64,000 bases of DNA from Nitzschia sp. DOCU1 (GCA_951394045.1 OX595997.1:496001-560000), one strand, 5' to 3'; numbered from the stretch's first letter, positions 30,699-41,368 are shown. The notes: generated by a model from the letters alone, not told the origin. Program-made: numbers and translations.

Positions 30699-31994
30699 TT
30701 ATTTGCCGGCTTCCAAAGGACGAGACAGTCTCCAAAAGAAATTGAGAAGGCGCTGTTTGCGTGGAGTTGGACTCGCTATGGATCCACTTCCTTCCTTTTT
30801 ACGTCCAGCACGTCGGGGTCTCTCCTCACCACCAGCATCACTACCGGTGCTAAAAGTGCTACTGATCGATGCACTTCTTCCTTTTGGTTCTTCCTTGGCA
30901 ACACCATAATAAAAAGGAAGACGTTCACGCCAGTTCATCATGGTCGGGCTCTGTAGTTCCGCTTCTTGTTGCACCTCCCTAAGAACGTCCGGTGGAGCAT
31001 TGCTCACAACATGGACCGAAATCCGTGCGCCTTCTGGAAAGACAAAATCCAAGGACGCGACCCCAAAGATTTTGCGCTTGTTGACCTTGGTTTCAATTTT
31101 GCCCTCGATTTTGGATACCTTGTATCCCTTAAAGTAAAGGCGCGCCGCAATGGTATGCATAAACGACGACAGTCCACCAAACAAGCACGCTTGGACGGGA
31201 TTCGCATAGGGTGTTTCTCGTCCGACGGGTGGATCAAATCCAAGAGCAAGTTTCGAGTTGCTATCATTTGGAAAGGAAAAACTCATGAGTCGATTTTCAA
31301 GCTTTGGGTTATCGTTGTGAATATGCCATTTCATCAAAGCTTCTTGATGCACGACATGATTGACCTGATTGGCAATCTTTTTGTATCGAGCCATGTCATA
31401 GTAGACGGGCAGAGCGTCCCAGTCTTCTACTTGATCAAGAGCATTTTCATCTTGTGTCAATGGATTGACATCGACAGGAAAGTTACGCTTCATAATTTCA
31501 CTCGAAGGACAATGATCTTCGGAATATTCCGCCAATGCATCCAATTCTTCCTGGGTTTGCTTGCCACGAATGATAATGCCTAAATGAATATCATTCGGCC
31601 AGGCATGACGAACATGAACCCCCTTACTATTAGTGCAGCCTTTCCATCCGGCCTTGTAAAAGCCAATCATTTCCGCCTCGGTTTTCATTTCCGATTCGAC
31701 CAATTCAAATTCATATCCATTTTGTGCCGCATCAATCATGACAATCAACACAAAACACCCACCGGCAATCAAGGGACAATACGAATCCATGGAAGGACCT
31801 TGAGTATTATTTTGATCCAATTGAATATCTTTAGGAGGATAACAGACTAGTTTGCCGTCGACACCTGTAATGACACCTTCCTTCCACGTGGCTTGAACAA
31901 TTACGGGAGCGGCCTCTCCCAAGGAAAAGTCTTTGCGCATCTTGGCCTTGATATCGGCAATGGCGTCTGTGTTTAGTCCATTGACAAATCCCAT
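30699..31994 (-). CDS. Two-domain OsmC/Ohr-like protein, copy 1
   Basis: 431 residues from the ATG at 31994 ('MGFVNGLNTDAIAD'), chosen because the paralogue at 32943 starts the same way; the frame is open to 32063. Two OsmC-type units are seen. In unit 1 (about 30-170) the candidate redox cysteines are Cys80 ('IAGGCF') and Cys162 ('EDHCPSSE', the classic CP.S element). In unit 2 (about 230-360) Cys270 ('VQACLFGG') is kept but the second position is Ser ('LQSPTMMN'), so unit 2 has probably lost activity. OsmC/Ohr proteins reduce organic hydroperoxides through a Cys pair. The C-terminus is basic and conserved ('RKQRLLNFFWRLSRP'). No signal peptide, so probably cytosolic. Family call is from motifs. 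Confidence 0.72.
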   Translation of the reverse strand: MGFVNGLNTDAIADIKAKMRKDFSLGEAAPVIVQATWKEGVITGVDGKLVCYPPKDIQLDQNNTQGPSMDSYCPLIAGGCFVLIVMIDAAQNGYEFELVESEMKTEAEMIGFYKAGWKGCTNSKGVHVRHAWPNDIHLGIIIRGKQTQEELDALAEYSEDHCPSSEIMKRNFPVDVNPLTQDENALDQVEDWDALPVYYDMARYKKIANQVNHVVHQEALMKWHIHNDNPKLENRLMSFSFPNDSNSKLALGFDPPVGRETPYANPVQACLFGGLSSFMHTIAARLYFKGYKVSKIEGKIETKVNKRKIFGVASLDFVFPEGARISVHVVSNAPPDVLREVQQEAELQSPTMMNWRERLPFYYGVAKEEPKGRSASISSTFSTGSDAGGEERPRRAGRKKEGSGSIASPTPRKQRLLNFFWRLSRPLEAGK

Positions 31995-32942
31995 GTTGAA
32001 ATATTCGAATTGAACTAGTACTGCAAACGAAAATGTGCTATGAACGATGCAAACAACAATCAAGACGGTCGTTCATGTACAGCTGTTGATCGATTTGTGG
32101 CGTTTATTTCTCCTTTGATTTTATCCATATCGGCATATCGATCCCCCCCATTTTGTGAAGGTGCGTTTCTCACGCCAGGTTTCAGGCCAGGAAGAGGGAG
32201 AAGGAAATTCTGCCTTTTGATTTAATGATGAGGGTCATTTCCGTTAGTAATTAATGCCTTTTCTCCACTGCGACATCAGCACTCCTCTAAGAAGGTAAAA
32301 GAATCATAAATAAGAGGCATGTGGAGTATTACCTGGTAAGCGGTGCAATCAAAATACCTTGTGGCCAACGATATTTTAGTTACTCCGAGATAGTATTGTA
32401 CCACCAGAACGGGAGGACGCCAGACGGAGCACTACTCAATCAACGTACCGGTAGTCGAATCAATCGAAAAATTCATTCGACTCTTTGTGTCTGGAGTTTG
32501 CTAACGCAAGATATGCTCCCTATCCCTCCTATTGTCCTCATTCAATAAGATGATTCTAGCTATGAAAGGATGGGACAAAAGGCGAAATAGGCGATTGGCG
32601 TGATGCTTCTGAAACTCTTATTCGCAATTAGGTGGTCGTTCGCGTCGCCGCAAGCAATGGTTTCCTTGAAGAATTCATCGCGAAAGGCAATTCCAAGAAT
32701 CTAATAGCCCCCTAACTATCAGTGGGCATATGATGTAATGAGGCCATAGACATCCGCCACGACAAAGCCTCGCATTGCTGAAAGGGTTCGCATTTACGTC
32801 GCAATGCATCGGCATTTTTGATGTTGCGTAGTAAAAACGATTGATTCAGATTTCTCGTCACAACAAATCAACCAAAAGCATCTTCATCGCCATCTCCATA
32901 CTATCATTGCATGCCATTTGAGCATTGGAAATCGAATTCAAA
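31995..32942. other. Divergent promoter region between the OsmC-like pair
   Basis: 948 bases between the two divergent OsmC-like start codons. Apart from 'TCGAAT' and similar bases just before each ATG, I saw no clear palindrome or coding frame. It is a candidate bidirectional promoter. Confidence 0.45.
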
Positions 32943-34253
32943 ATGGGCATTATCAATGGATTAAATACAGAAGCCATCGCCGATATCAAGGACAAGATGC
33001 GCAAAGACTTTTGCTTCGGAGAGGAAGATCCCGTGACGGTTCGAGCCACCTGGAAGGAGGGCGTCGTCACGGGCGTCGATGGCAAGTTGGTTTGTCACCC
33101 TCCTAAAGATATCCAATTGGATCAAGACAATACTCAAGGTCCTTCGATGGATTCGTACTGTCCACTGATTGCCGGTGGCTGTTTTGTTTTGCTGCTCATG
33201 ATGGGTGCGGCGCAAGAAGGATATGAATTTGAGTTGGTGGAGTCGGAAATGAAAACCGACGCTGAGATGATTGGCTTTTACAAGGCGGGCTGGAAGGGTT
33301 GTACGAACAACAAAGGATTTCACGTTCGCCATGCTTGGCCGAATGACATCCATTTGGGTATTATTATTCGTGCCAAGCAAACGCAAGAGGAATTGGATGC
33401 ACTCGCGGAATATGCCGAAGACCTTTGCCCAGCGAGTGAAATTATGAAGCGTGCCTTTCCAGTCGATGTCAACCCCCTGAAGCAAGATGACAATGCTCTC
33501 GATCAAGTTGAAGATTGGGATGCTCTGCCCATTTACTATGACATGGCTAGATACAAAGAGATCGCGGCAGAAGACACTCATGTCTTGCATCAAGAAGCGT
33601 TGATGAAATGGCACGTTCACAACGACAATCCAAATCTTCAAAATCGACTCATGAGTTTTACGTTTCCAAATGATAGCAACTCACAGCTTGCTCTTGGATT
33701 CGATCCACCCGTAGGACGAGAATCGCCCTATGCCAATCCAGTCCAAGCTTGCTTTTTTGGTGGACTGTCATCGTTTCTGCATACCATCGCCACACGCCTC
33801 TACGCGAAAGGGTACAAGGTGTCCAAAATAGAAGGAAAAATTGAAACCAAGATCAATAAGCGGAAGATATTTGGCGTTGCATCCTTGGATTTTATTTTTC
33901 CGGAAGGCGCTCAAATCTCGGTCCATGTCGTGAGCAATGCTCCACCTGACGTGTTAAAGCAAGTTCAAAAAGAAGCAGAATTGCAAAGCCCAACCATGAT
34001 GAACTGGCGTGAACGTCTTCCTTTTTATTACGGTGTTGCCAAGGAAGAACCGAAAGCAAGATGTGCATCCATTAGTAGCACGTTTACCGACAGCAGCGGC
34101 GACGAGGCTGATGATACTAAGCCCCGACGCGCCGGACGCCATAAGAAAAAGGAAGGAAATGGATCAGTGGCAAGTCCGAATCCCCGCAAACAACGCCTTC
34201 TTAACTTTTTCTGGAGACTTTCTCGTCCTCAGGAACAAGCTCCCGGCAAATAA
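32943..34253 (+). CDS. Two-domain OsmC/Ohr-like protein, copy 2
   Basis: 436 residues from the ATG at 32943 ('MGIINGLNTEAIAD'; the frame is open from 32925 with another Met). It is very similar to copy 1 along its whole length, with the same Cys pair in unit 1 ('IAGGCF', 'EDLCPASE'), the same single Cys in unit 2 and the same Ser replacement ('LQSPTMMN'), and the same basic C-terminal tail with a longer linker. The two genes are an inverted duplication, head to head, inside the glycosyltransferase-like array. Ser replacement in both copies means it predates the duplication. Confidence 0.72.
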   Translation: MGIINGLNTEAIADIKDKMRKDFCFGEEDPVTVRATWKEGVVTGVDGKLVCHPPKDIQLDQDNTQGPSMDSYCPLIAGGCFVLLLMMGAAQEGYEFELVESEMKTDAEMIGFYKAGWKGCTNNKGFHVRHAWPNDIHLGIIIRAKQTQEELDALAEYAEDLCPASEIMKRAFPVDVNPLKQDDNALDQVEDWDALPIYYDMARYKEIAAEDTHVLHQEALMKWHVHNDNPNLQNRLMSFTFPNDSNSQLALGFDPPVGRESPYANPVQACFFGGLSSFLHTIATRLYAKGYKVSKIEGKIETKINKRKIFGVASLDFIFPEGAQISVHVVSNAPPDVLKQVQKEAELQSPTMMNWRERLPFYYGVAKEEPKARCASISSTFTDSSGDEADDTKPRRAGRHKKKEGNGSVASPNPRKQRLLNFFWRLSRPQEQAPGK

Positions 34254-34867
34254 AGCCCACACAGCAGTCCTACTACTACTACATGGTCGTGGTGTGGTTC
34301 TGGTGTTGGTTGTTGGATGGTGGTAAGGGAGCATGATATGGATATAGATCAGATACTTGGCAGGATCGGGTGATTGTCGTCGTTTGTTGATCAATGTAGA
34401 ATCGTGAAGAAGAAGTTAAGGGGGCGACTGAACCCATGATAGGAGGAGCAGGAGAGGAGGACCACGAAGAAGAAGAAGAAGAAGAAGTAAGCAGCTAAGA
34501 AGTCGCGGTCGAGCTTCTGCTCTCCATAGTAGTAATTCGGCCTACACCCTTAGTTTCAGGTGTTTGCGAGTTTGCTGTGCCTTCTTTTTCTTACTTCTTT
34601 TCTTATCATTCCCACCAAGTCCTCTACTGCATTATGATGTTGGAGTATCATTCGTGTCGCGGGGGTCGGACAATAGTCGGCGGGTTATGAGTCCTCAATT
34701 ATACGCATCCTACAGTACTATTCTCAATATTCGGACTTGTTCGACAGCGACGGTATCCATTCATCATCCCGTTATTCATTTTTCATTTGCATCCTCTCCT
34801 TTGCGTCTGAAAACATGCCTATTGTTGGACTGGGCACCCTTCAAACTACCTTCTTCATGAGGGAAAC
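34254..34867. other. Intergenic with GAA microsatellite
   Basis: Between OsmC-like copy 2 and array member 3. It holds a run of seven GAA units at 34466-34487 and a T/C-rich stretch before the start of member 3. A 98-codon frame at 34564 has no motif. Confidence 0.45.
34466..34487. repeat. (GAA)7 microsatellite
   Basis: Seven GAA units in a purine-rich stretch of intergenic DNA. Confidence 0.85.
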
Positions 34868-36016
34868 ATGAGGAAGTGGAAGGGAAGCAACAATAGCAAA
34901 ACTATTTCGACCTTGATTGCCGTGGCAGCGATTGTGAGCGTGCAGTTCTTCCTGCATCCACGACCCTCTCCTCCCGTTCGTATCAACAGTCGGGAAGAAA
35001 CTTGCCTGGAAAGTACTCCCGAAGAATTATACAATAATTCTCAGCCTTCTTTGATTGCTATTGTTAAGAATCGTTTCCTAAACGAATCATCGCACAAGGC
35101 CGTCCTCACCGATTTAAATGCTTCCGACCAAATTGGCGACGGCGACGATGTGTTGCCATGGGAACCTTCTGACCAATGGATTCAAAATTGTCTGGACCAG
35201 CAATCCAAAAACAACGAGACGTATGCACGATACCGAGCACCATGGGCAAGATATCAGCTCGGCACTTGTATCCGAGCCTGCAAAGCGTGCAAGACGTCTG
35301 TGTCTGCTGCCAGCAAAGTCAAAGAATTGTCGATTGCTGGAGAGTACTGGCACAACGTTTGCAAGACCAAGAATTTTGACAATGGGAGCAATCTCACGTT
35401 TCTAGAGGAGCTGTTTCATCGATACAAACTCAACCCATATCCCTACACGGAACCATGGTCGAGGCCCAAGGATGATGAGCTAGTCATTCATTTGCGGATT
35501 AGAGACGTTATGGACGAACCTGCCTACGTGGGGGCAAACGCTTCCATTATGCAAATGCTTCGTGATGGTCTAGACACGACGCACGGCCCGCACGACGCGT
35601 ATTATCCAAAAGGCATCCGTAGCATTCGCGACGTCCTGTCGATTATCCAACAATCAAAACTAACCAAAGTGGTGCTCAAGGGTGGCTCACATAAACCCAG
35701 AGTCTTTTCCAATTCGAGAATCTATACCTACTGCTTAGCCAACGTGATTCGTACTGCGGGCTACAACTTGACGACTTTGAGAACCAGTGGAGAAGACAAC
35801 CCGGACCAGGACTTTTACTACATGTCGCATTCGAAATACTTCCTTCCCTCGACGGGGGGCTACAGCCGCTTGATATCCTTGTTGGTGGAAAAACAAGGAG
35901 TAAAGCTGGTAGTGGATAGTACCTGTTCCAATGCCGATAAAAGAACGCCTGGCAGACACGCCCTAGCTACCGGTAGTCTCTTCCGGACGATCGGAGGGTC
36001 CATTCGATTCGATTGA
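34868..36016 (+). CDS. Fucosyltransferase-like type II membrane protein, array member 3 (altered motif)
   Basis: 382 residues. Basic start ('MRKWKGSNNSK'), membrane helix 'ISTLIAVAAIVSVQFFL', stalk and the family domain. It is the most diverged member: the central motif reads 'VIHLRIRDVMDEP', with Arg in place of the Gly of H-x-R-x-G-D, and the helix sequence differs from the other copies. Because that Gly is in all four other members, this copy may have lost or changed activity. The 3' end ('STGGYSRLISLLVEKQG') is followed by a unique tail of about 40 residues. Confidence 0.68.
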   Translation: MRKWKGSNNSKTISTLIAVAAIVSVQFFLHPRPSPPVRINSREETCLESTPEELYNNSQPSLIAIVKNRFLNESSHKAVLTDLNASDQIGDGDDVLPWEPSDQWIQNCLDQQSKNNETYARYRAPWARYQLGTCIRACKACKTSVSAASKVKELSIAGEYWHNVCKTKNFDNGSNLTFLEELFHRYKLNPYPYTEPWSRPKDDELVIHLRIRDVMDEPAYVGANASIMQMLRDGLDTTHGPHDAYYPKGIRSIRDVLSIIQQSKLTKVVLKGGSHKPRVFSNSRIYTYCLANVIRTAGYNLTTLRTSGEDNPDQDFYYMSHSKYFLPSTGGYSRLISLLVEKQGVKLVVDSTCSNADKRTPGRHALATGSLFRTIGGSIRFD

Positions 36017-36442
36017 GCGAATACCTCTTCCTTTGACTCGTGGGACTCGAACAATTACCGGATTTTCAAATTTATTCGGCGGAATGTTGCTATGCATTGT
36101 GGCCGACCGGCATCGACTCGTCATTTATTACTATCACGCGGCAGTTGATAGTAATAGGCACGTGACGGAGCGCTCAACTTTTGAATGAGCTTCCCTTACG
36201 TTTTACAGAAGTTTTCCTCACACATCAACATAGCGTCGGTCCATTTGCCAAAGCGGAAGCAGAGACAAGAAGACCACACCACGACAGCTCAAATTGAACT
36301 ATTTTGGAGGCGTGCTTTCTATACTGGGTGGCCAGTGTCGAAGTACTATTGCTGCGAAGCGTACTGCTGTGTTGAATCAAAAATGCTGACATGGATCTGG
36401 AGGATGATCCACCAGCATATCATGTCTTGGGGGGAAACCAGC
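36017..36442. other. Intergenic between array members 3 and 4
   Basis: The plus frame of member 4 is open from 36185, but the first 86 codons have no hydrophobic start and look like leader. No other feature. Confidence 0.4.
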
Positions 36443-37513
36443 ATGATGACCCATTTGTCTGAAAATCGGTTCCGTGTAGTATTTCTATGTGTTTCTCTTT
36501 TGGTCTTGGTCCTCTGCAATCTAGTGTTCGAATGGACAAGACTTTTGCCGGCGATTAAGACCAGCCTCTTGCTGGAAAAGGGAAATATCAGCAGCATGTC
36601 GTCGTCGTCCTCGGATGGAAATGATCTCGAGGAATCATTGTTTCTCCGAGCCGCCGACCACGTAAATGCAAATTTATCCGACGGACAACAACACACTAGT
36701 CGAAATTCTTCCATCAATCGGTGGGTGCCTTCCGATGCATGGATTGAAAATTGTGTTCGACTTCAAAAGGAAACCAACACGAAAGTAGTTTATTCACACG
36801 ACAAGGTACAATGGTTGAGATACATGTTGGGGGATTGTATCCTCAAAGACTGTGGAATATGCGCAAAGTCTAAGAGAGTCAGCGAGTACAAAGATTTGTC
36901 GATTGCGGGCGAGTATTGGCATCATATTTGCCATCAAAACCGCACCACTAAAAAAGCTGCCAAGGGTAATCTCACATTTGTGGACGAGCTCTTTGATCGA
37001 TATGAAAGGAACCCATATCCCTATAAGGATTCCTGGCCCATACCAGAGGACGATGAATTAGTTATTCATTTGCGTATTGGAGACGTTATGGACGAACCTT
37101 ACTACTTGGGCAGCAAAAACGCTTCTGTCATTGAAATGCTTCGCGACGGTCATGATACAAGGCACGGCCCGAGCTCTTACTACCGAAAAGGCATCAAGAG
37201 CATAAGTCAGTACCTTTCCATTATTCGAGCATCGGGTTTTACCAAATTGGTGCTCAAGGGCGGCTCACATAATCCCAAAGTCTACCCAAATTCGAGAATC
37301 TATTCCCACTGCTTGGCCGACGCGATTCGTACTGCCGGGTACACCGTAACGAGTTTTAGAGTCAGCGGAGAAGACAACCCGGATCGAGACTTTTACTACA
37401 TGTCGCATGCCAAACATTTCGTCCGTGCCACGGGTGGTTACAGCGGCTTGATAGCCTCGATGGTGAAAAGGCGAGGAGGAATGGTGTGGGATTCATCGAG
37501 GAGAGACGTCTAA
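36443..37513 (+). CDS. Fucosyltransferase-like type II membrane protein, array member 4
   Basis: 356 residues from the ATG at 36443 ('MMTHLSENRFRVV'), chosen because member 5 starts about ten residues before the same helix; Mets at 36383 and 36185 also lie in frame. Helix 'FLCVSLLVLVLCNLVF' then 'EWTRL', as in member 5. Core 'VIHLRIGDVMDEP' and 'ATGGYSGLIASMVKRRGG'. The gene ends ten codons later, but DNA further downstream (about 37555-37620) is still similar to the 3' end of member 5, out of frame, so the tail has been lost. Confidence 0.68.
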   Translation: MMTHLSENRFRVVFLCVSLLVLVLCNLVFEWTRLLPAIKTSLLLEKGNISSMSSSSSDGNDLEESLFLRAADHVNANLSDGQQHTSRNSSINRWVPSDAWIENCVRLQKETNTKVVYSHDKVQWLRYMLGDCILKDCGICAKSKRVSEYKDLSIAGEYWHHICHQNRTTKKAAKGNLTFVDELFDRYERNPYPYKDSWPIPEDDELVIHLRIGDVMDEPYYLGSKNASVIEMLRDGHDTRHGPSSYYRKGIKSISQYLSIIRASGFTKLVLKGGSHNPKVYPNSRIYSHCLADAIRTAGYTVTSFRVSGEDNPDRDFYYMSHAKHFVRATGGYSGLIASMVKRRGGMVWDSSRRDV

Positions 37514-37842
37514 GCAACAGCAGTAACAACATGAAATCTTGCAGCAAGGAGAACAACACAGTCGACTTTATCAAGGCCGGCTTTGATTTTGGCGGCTTTA
37601 TCATCAGTAATCGAAAGAAGGGGGCCTCGCCGTGTTGTTGTTGTTGTTGTTGTGGTGGTGGTGGTGGTGCTGGCCTTCTGGTTGAAAGTACTACTACTTT
37701 GTACACGAAATGCGCATTTCATTACTGAATACATACCCATAAACCGTTATCACGTATTGTAGGGGGGCTGCAATGATGATCCCCGCACAATCAGTATCCA
37801 AGTAGTAGAGAAGATCTGTGACACACGTGCTGTTGCCACACT
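37514..37842. other. Downstream of array member 4: out-of-frame tail and microsatellite
   Basis: Contains an open frame that would read 'VDFIKAGFDFGG', similar to DNA at the end of member 5, and then a TTG/GTG microsatellite at 37633-37669. It ends at the 5' LTR of the copia element. Confidence 0.5.
37633..37669. repeat. (TTG)n(GTG)n microsatellite
   Basis: About six TTG units followed by about six GTG units, in the 3' region of array member 4. Confidence 0.85.
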
Positions 37843-37933
37843 GTGAGGGAGTAGACTAGTAGGACCAATAAGGTCACTCTTAGTGGATACCAGTTACTAC
37901 GTATACCACAACTAGAGTCCACAGCATCTACAG
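37843..37933 (+). repeat. 5' LTR of element 1 (91 bp)
   Basis: Starts TGTGAGGGAG and ends GCATCTACA; base-for-base identical to 46042-46132. Very short for an LTR. Confidence 0.95.
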
Positions 37934-37943
37934 GTTATGAGCA
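37934..37943 (+). other. Primer-binding site of element 1 (tRNA-Met anticodon arm)
   Basis: GGTTATGAGC is the reverse complement of GCTCATAACC, which has the 7-base loop CTCATAA with the CAU anticodon and the CC of the stem. It fits a half-tRNA-Met primer as known for copia elements, here cut in the anticodon arm. Confidence 0.65.
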
Positions 37944-38176
37944 ATAACAGCTAACTTTGCCACTCCAGGACAAGTTAGAAACACAATAAAACGACGGAGA
38001 GAGACCGACAGGGGCATCGAATCGAGAGATCGAAGGACCCAAAGTCATCAAATCCGACAACAACAAGCGATCGAAATTTTGAGCCAGCACTCCCAGTAGG
38101 ATTTCTACGGAGAACTACGGGAGGAGAGCCGAAATAAAAATCCCAGAATTCCGCTGTTCGAAGGAATTAAAAACAA

Positions 38177-41100
38177 ATGAACATGCCTACCCCTACGACT
38201 CCGGAGCAGAAAAAAGGGATGGAGAAAGATGAAGGAAGCATTGCCTCACGAACGCGCAGATCGAAAGCAAACGACGCGTCAGATCAAACGTTCGAACCGT
38301 ACAGGGGAACAGAAGCCGATCTCCGCTATTTCCTAGTCTCTTGCGTGGAACAGGCAATAAAGGGAAATAGTATCTATCTATGCCGACCCACCAAAGACAT
38401 GGAAAATCTACTACGAAAAACAGTCTTGAATTTATCAACTGCCCAATTGATGAAGATTGATAAGAGCATACTTTTGGAAAAGGTCAAGCCGGTAATTCGA
38501 CCTATGGCAATGAGGCGAACAAAGCCCGGATCAGAAGAACCATACCAATTCATCCGGGGACTACTGAAAGAACAGGGACCTAAGGCTAATAGGCTGAAGA
38601 AAAGCCGAAAGCAGGAACAGAGTCAGTCAAGCCCGCCAGCGAGCCAGTGGAGCCCCCACTCAACTCAACAGGAAAAGAAAAATAGTGGAAAGAAACCTGG
38701 CACAGAGGATTCCCCACTGGACACAAAGAAATATGAGCAACCATCACTCCTCTTTACACTGAAGCCACAATCCGACTCATCCGAGAGCTTCAAGAGCACC
38801 CAAGTGCATGAAGAAGAGGATACCCCAAAAGCAGCAGGTGGAAATACCCATCTCATGATGGAAGAGATGAGCATGCCCGAAGCACAGCCAAACGATCAGC
38901 TCATCATCAAAAATGCTCAGGCTATGGAAACCTTCATGGAACAGGGATCAATCACGGATGACTGGATCAGACGAGGAAGCCTATCATCAGGACAGGGTGT
39001 AGAAGAGGTCAAGGAACCACCCTCAGATGAAGAAGGAGACCAACCACCAGTACAGCAAATTGAAGCAAGGCACCTATCACAAGGATCAGCCCATGAATCG
39101 GAACGACACTTCAGCCACAACTCATCTGAGGATATGGCACAGTATTGGAACCAAATTCAAAGTACCTTGGAGCGTCTAGATCAAAAGGAGAAATTTCTAG
39201 ATGATCAGATCGCACACCTCAATCAACGAGAGGAAACATTGACTATGGCCACACGTCAGGCAGAAGAGGCAATGGAACAGTTAGCAGAACAAATCAACCA
39301 AGCATCAGATATGCAAATTATACTTCACAAGGAAGTAAAAACAGTCCGAGCCATTTACAAAGACTGGGCCAATCGGCTGGGAACCCTTGAAAATATGCGA
39401 ACTGGCACTGCCACTGAAATTATGGCAGCCGAAACCCCAATGATCAAAGAACAAGTGCAACTACTGCTCACAAGAGAACTGGCCAAAGCGGAGGCACAGC
39501 TCTCCAATCAGTACAAGAAGAAAATTGAAATGATGCGCTCAACAAGTATTGAGGAGTATGGACAATTTGATAACGAAATCAAGACACTTGCTGCACGAGC
39601 ACTGCAGACATTCAAGGATCAAGCAACCACACAGATTGCGACATATAATTCACAACTTTGGCAAGATATTGACAGTGCCCGAGGACATGTTGGTGATGAA
39701 ACCGTGACTATCAGGAAAGAAGTCACAGAACTCCGACAAGAAATCCAAGAAGTACACGGAAATGTCAAAAACAATCAAGTCACAGTGGACCAGGACCATA
39801 AAAGAAATCTTGAAGGAAGAATTCAGACTCTTGAAGACTTTGACTGGGAAACTTTTGTACAAGAACAAATTGCTAAGGAAATGAAAGAAGTTGACATGGA
39901 CCGCTTCATGAGAGAAAATGTCCCGGAACCGCAGCTGCCAGAAGGAAATTCCCCAGAAGCGAGACAAAACACCAACATGTCCTGCCACAGCACTCAATCA
40001 AGCGACTGTGGCTGTGGCCCGTGGAAAGCGGATATGGAAAAATGGCGAAATGGTGTTGATCTACTCCAAGGCCAGCTATCGATGAACTGTAACGAGGTAA
40101 ATCAGCGATTGGACCGCCATCTTCAGAACTATAAGAACTGGCGTACCACAATTGAAGACAACCTAAGACAGAATCCAACTACACCGCCAACCCGCCGGTT
40201 CTACCCAATTTGGAAGAACCCACCAGCAACAACGGAACCAGCGCCAGTGACACCTGACCCGGCCGCCCATGCTAGGGCCGAAAACATTCGGCACAACCTA
40301 CGGAAATATCAGAGCGCAGATGTCCCAGAAATTATTGCTGACGACAATTATGATGAACTGGCAGTAACAACATTCTACGAGTCGTTTCGCACCACTGCTA
40401 CCCATTACAACATTGAGCTGGTGCCGTTGGATGATCTAGCACAAGAAGGCACCGTGGAATCTCATGCGCTCCGAGTACTTCCCAATCCTGTACGACGCAG
40501 CATCAGTGAAACGATTTACAACAAGTTACAGTCAATTATCCCACCAGAAGTAAAATCTATGCGAAGCATCATTGACTGTTATGCAATGGAAAGAGACGGA
40601 TACAAATCGCTCTATTCCATCATGCAACAAAACTGTGAAGAACTCAAAATGATTCCAAAACGTCGAGGCCCACAATGGAAACGAGATGAAGATGGATGGC
40701 GATACCTGGGCAAGTTTAAACGCTACTTGCATGAAGAAGAACGTCGTGGAGTAACATGGACAGAATACCAAAAAGCGATCAATATTCTCCAAGGCGCCAT
40801 GGATCATCCACGATATGAGACCAAGGCAACAGCATTTCTTGCAGCACTGCTCACAGCCTCGAGACAAGGTGAAGCGGATTGGGCACCCTTTGAAATGCAT
40901 CGCCTGATGGGAAGTCTCGAAGAACACAATAGTAGGAACAATCCCATTGATCTTACTGAAGACACACTGAAGATCAATCGCTTTGGAAACAGCAATGGCC
41001 CACGTGGACGAACTCCAAGCCCACGACGCCCGCGACGTGAAATTCAATGTGAAATGTGCCACAATTTTGGTCACAATATTGACCAAGATCCATGCAGAAT

Positions 41101-41368
41101 CGGAGCACAGTGCTACCATTGCCTCCAATTCTTAGAATCGCAACCGGAGAAGGCAAAACAAAATGCAAAGGCATATTCCATGATGAATCAAGCACGAACA
41201 GTCAAACAGATGGAAATGCAACTACCTCACCTGACTCATGTCGAACGAGAACACGTGGTCTACTCTTTGTCAACCGCCATGGCGAGCAACGACATCATCA
41301 AGAAGAATAAACCACCAAAGGTTGCACAACTACGAGATGACGCCAGTGTTGATGAAGATCAGGAATGA
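38177..41368 (+). CDS. Gag-like polyprotein of element 1
   Basis: 1063 codons. The first 340 residues are charged and low complexity; about 340-560 is a long coiled coil ('LEQINQASDMQIILHKE...'). A capsid-like helical part follows at about 700-930 and a Cys/His cluster at about 955-985 ('CEMCHNFGHNIDQDPC', C-x2-C-x4-H-x6-C, then 'CYHCLQ'), similar to but not exactly a CCHC knuckle. It ends at UGA 41366-41368. The product would package the element RNA. It is unusually long for a copia Gag. Pol continues in the same frame. Confidence 0.88.
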   Translation: MNMPTPTTPEQKKGMEKDEGSIASRTRRSKANDASDQTFEPYRGTEADLRYFLVSCVEQAIKGNSIYLCRPTKDMENLLRKTVLNLSTAQLMKIDKSILLEKVKPVIRPMAMRRTKPGSEEPYQFIRGLLKEQGPKANRLKKSRKQEQSQSSPPASQWSPHSTQQEKKNSGKKPGTEDSPLDTKKYEQPSLLFTLKPQSDSSESFKSTQVHEEEDTPKAAGGNTHLMMEEMSMPEAQPNDQLIIKNAQAMETFMEQGSITDDWIRRGSLSSGQGVEEVKEPPSDEEGDQPPVQQIEARHLSQGSAHESERHFSHNSSEDMAQYWNQIQSTLERLDQKEKFLDDQIAHLNQREETLTMATRQAEEAMEQLAEQINQASDMQIILHKEVKTVRAIYKDWANRLGTLENMRTGTATEIMAAETPMIKEQVQLLLTRELAKAEAQLSNQYKKKIEMMRSTSIEEYGQFDNEIKTLAARALQTFKDQATTQIATYNSQLWQDIDSARGHVGDETVTIRKEVTELRQEIQEVHGNVKNNQVTVDQDHKRNLEGRIQTLEDFDWETFVQEQIAKEMKEVDMDRFMRENVPEPQLPEGNSPEARQNTNMSCHSTQSSDCGCGPWKADMEKWRNGVDLLQGQLSMNCNEVNQRLDRHLQNYKNWRTTIEDNLRQNPTTPPTRRFYPIWKNPPATTEPAPVTPDPAAHARAENIRHNLRKYQSADVPEIIADDNYDELAVTTFYESFRTTATHYNIELVPLDDLAQEGTVESHALRVLPNPVRRSISETIYNKLQSIIPPEVKSMRSIIDCYAMERDGYKSLYSIMQQNCEELKMIPKRRGPQWKRDEDGWRYLGKFKRYLHEEERRGVTWTEYQKAINILQGAMDHPRYETKATAFLAALLTASRQGEADWAPFEMHRLMGSLEEHNSRNNPIDLTEDTLKINRFGNSNGPRGRTPSPRRPRREIQCEMCHNFGHNIDQDPCRIGAQCYHCLQFLESQPEKAKQNAKAYSMMNQARTVKQMEMQLPHLTHVEREHVVYSLSTAMASNDIIKKNKPPKVAQLRDDASVDEDQE

